DNA of 64,000 nucleotides from Legionella londiniensis (GTDB lineage: Bacteria; Pseudomonadota; Gammaproteobacteria; Legionellales; Legionellaceae), in the NCBI RefSeq assembly GCF_001467825.1, contig NZ_LNYK01000016.1, forward strand, positions 258,097 through 322,096, written 5' to 3'. This document shows, piece after piece, positions 63,769-64,000 of this stretch. Position numbers and translations under genes: made by a program. Under the pieces are notes generated by a model. That model saw only the letters and a program-made list of their open reading frames with translations, searched no databases and had not been told where the DNA came from. The stretch's first letter is position 1, and every line of letters starts with the position of its first letter.

Positions 63769-64000
63769 TTAGGTAGACTGAGGGTTGTTTTGCTCGATCA
63801 AGTTTATTTTCCATTGTCTGTTCCATTTTTTGATGTGTTTTTCTCTGATTATTGCTTCATAAACATCAGAGTGAATTTCGTAATAAACTAGGCGATGAAC
63901 ACTATATCTTTTAGTGAATCCCTCAGCCAAACCTTTCTTATGTTGGTAAATTCGTTGCACAAGATTACTGGTAATCCCAGTATAAAGGGTTCCATATGCC
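63769..64000 (-). CDS. GIY-YIG nuclease superfamily protein (UPF0213-like), partial
   Basis: The frame runs off the right edge of the window; ~76 codons are visible. GTLYTGITSNLVQRIYQHKK and TKRYSVHRLVYYE, then REKHIKKWNRQWKINLIE, match small stand-alone GIY-YIG proteins of unknown role. The C-terminus stops shortly after NPQ, a few residues earlier than typical members that continue with W-x-D-L. Confidence 0.85.
   Translation of the reverse strand, partial: AYGTLYTGITSNLVQRIYQHKKGLAEGFTKRYSVHRLVYYEIHSDVYEAIIREKHIKKWNRQWKINLIEQNNPQST

Overview
The window looks like a chromosomal segment of a Legionellales gammaproteobacterium, close to Legionella. The evidence is a complete lspF-G-H-I-J-K type II secretion block beside glnA, a Fis-family regulator, an lpxB gene overlapping a GnnA-like sugar oxidoreductase (3-aminated lipid A chemistry), the ndk-rlmN-pilW-rodZ-hisS-yfgM-bamB-der housekeeping order without ispG, and several large proteins of the kind Legionella exports through its Dot/Icm type IV system. 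No Dot/Icm genes and no 16S rRNA lie in the window, so genus and effector status are inference.

Layout. 1-7.4 kb: the end of mltA, a Sel1-repeat protein, the type II secretion pseudopilin operon (minus strand) and glnA. 7.5-12.6 kb: a DUF4124 protein, htpG, fis, lpxB and the gnnA-like gene. 12.8-19.5 kb: an orphan protein with a possible YopJ/Ulp-like catalytic core, tRNA-Arg(CCT), ETF-ubiquinone oxidoreductase, and a three-gene set of carboxylate-amine ligase, double cyclic-nucleotide-binding protein and EgtC-like amidotransferase. 19.5-24.7 kb: a Bcr/CflA-type exporter, a 33-bp inverted repeat and a 1261-residue coiled-coil protein with a C-terminal membrane anchor.

24.7-26.8 kb is a small accessory island. 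It holds a winged-helix replication-like gene with three palindromic iteron-like repeats inside its own coding sequence, a 75-residue secreted peptide with the six-cysteine spacing of CS-alpha-beta (defensin/scorpion-toxin) folds, a small membrane protein upstream of it, remnants of a second Cys-rich peptide and of a Cro-like regulator, and a RelBE-type toxin-antitoxin module with three TATACA boxes spaced exactly 10 bp over its promoter.

27-39.7 kb: a beta-carbonic anhydrase, then one 3879-codon gene whose middle carries a recognisable SecA-type ATPase motor (Walker A, DEAD-like box, PPXD-like segment, G-x-TGTA motif, arginine finger) between roughly 2150 and 1200 residues of unrecognised sequence, followed by a 63-residue companion gene. 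This giant SecA-like protein and the defensin-like peptide cassette are the strongest candidates for undescribed biology.

39.8-64 kb is mostly housekeeping: nudix hydrolase, der-bamB-yfgM-hisS-rodZ-pilW, rlmN, ndk, miaE, lpxH-minC, fadD, a CoA pyrophosphatase, pabB, a patatin, divergent glpK/glpD, adk-thioredoxin, a lytic transglycosylase lipoprotein and a partial GIY-YIG protein. A U-box-like candidate effector (60.4-61.4 kb) and two unrecognised proteins are interspersed.
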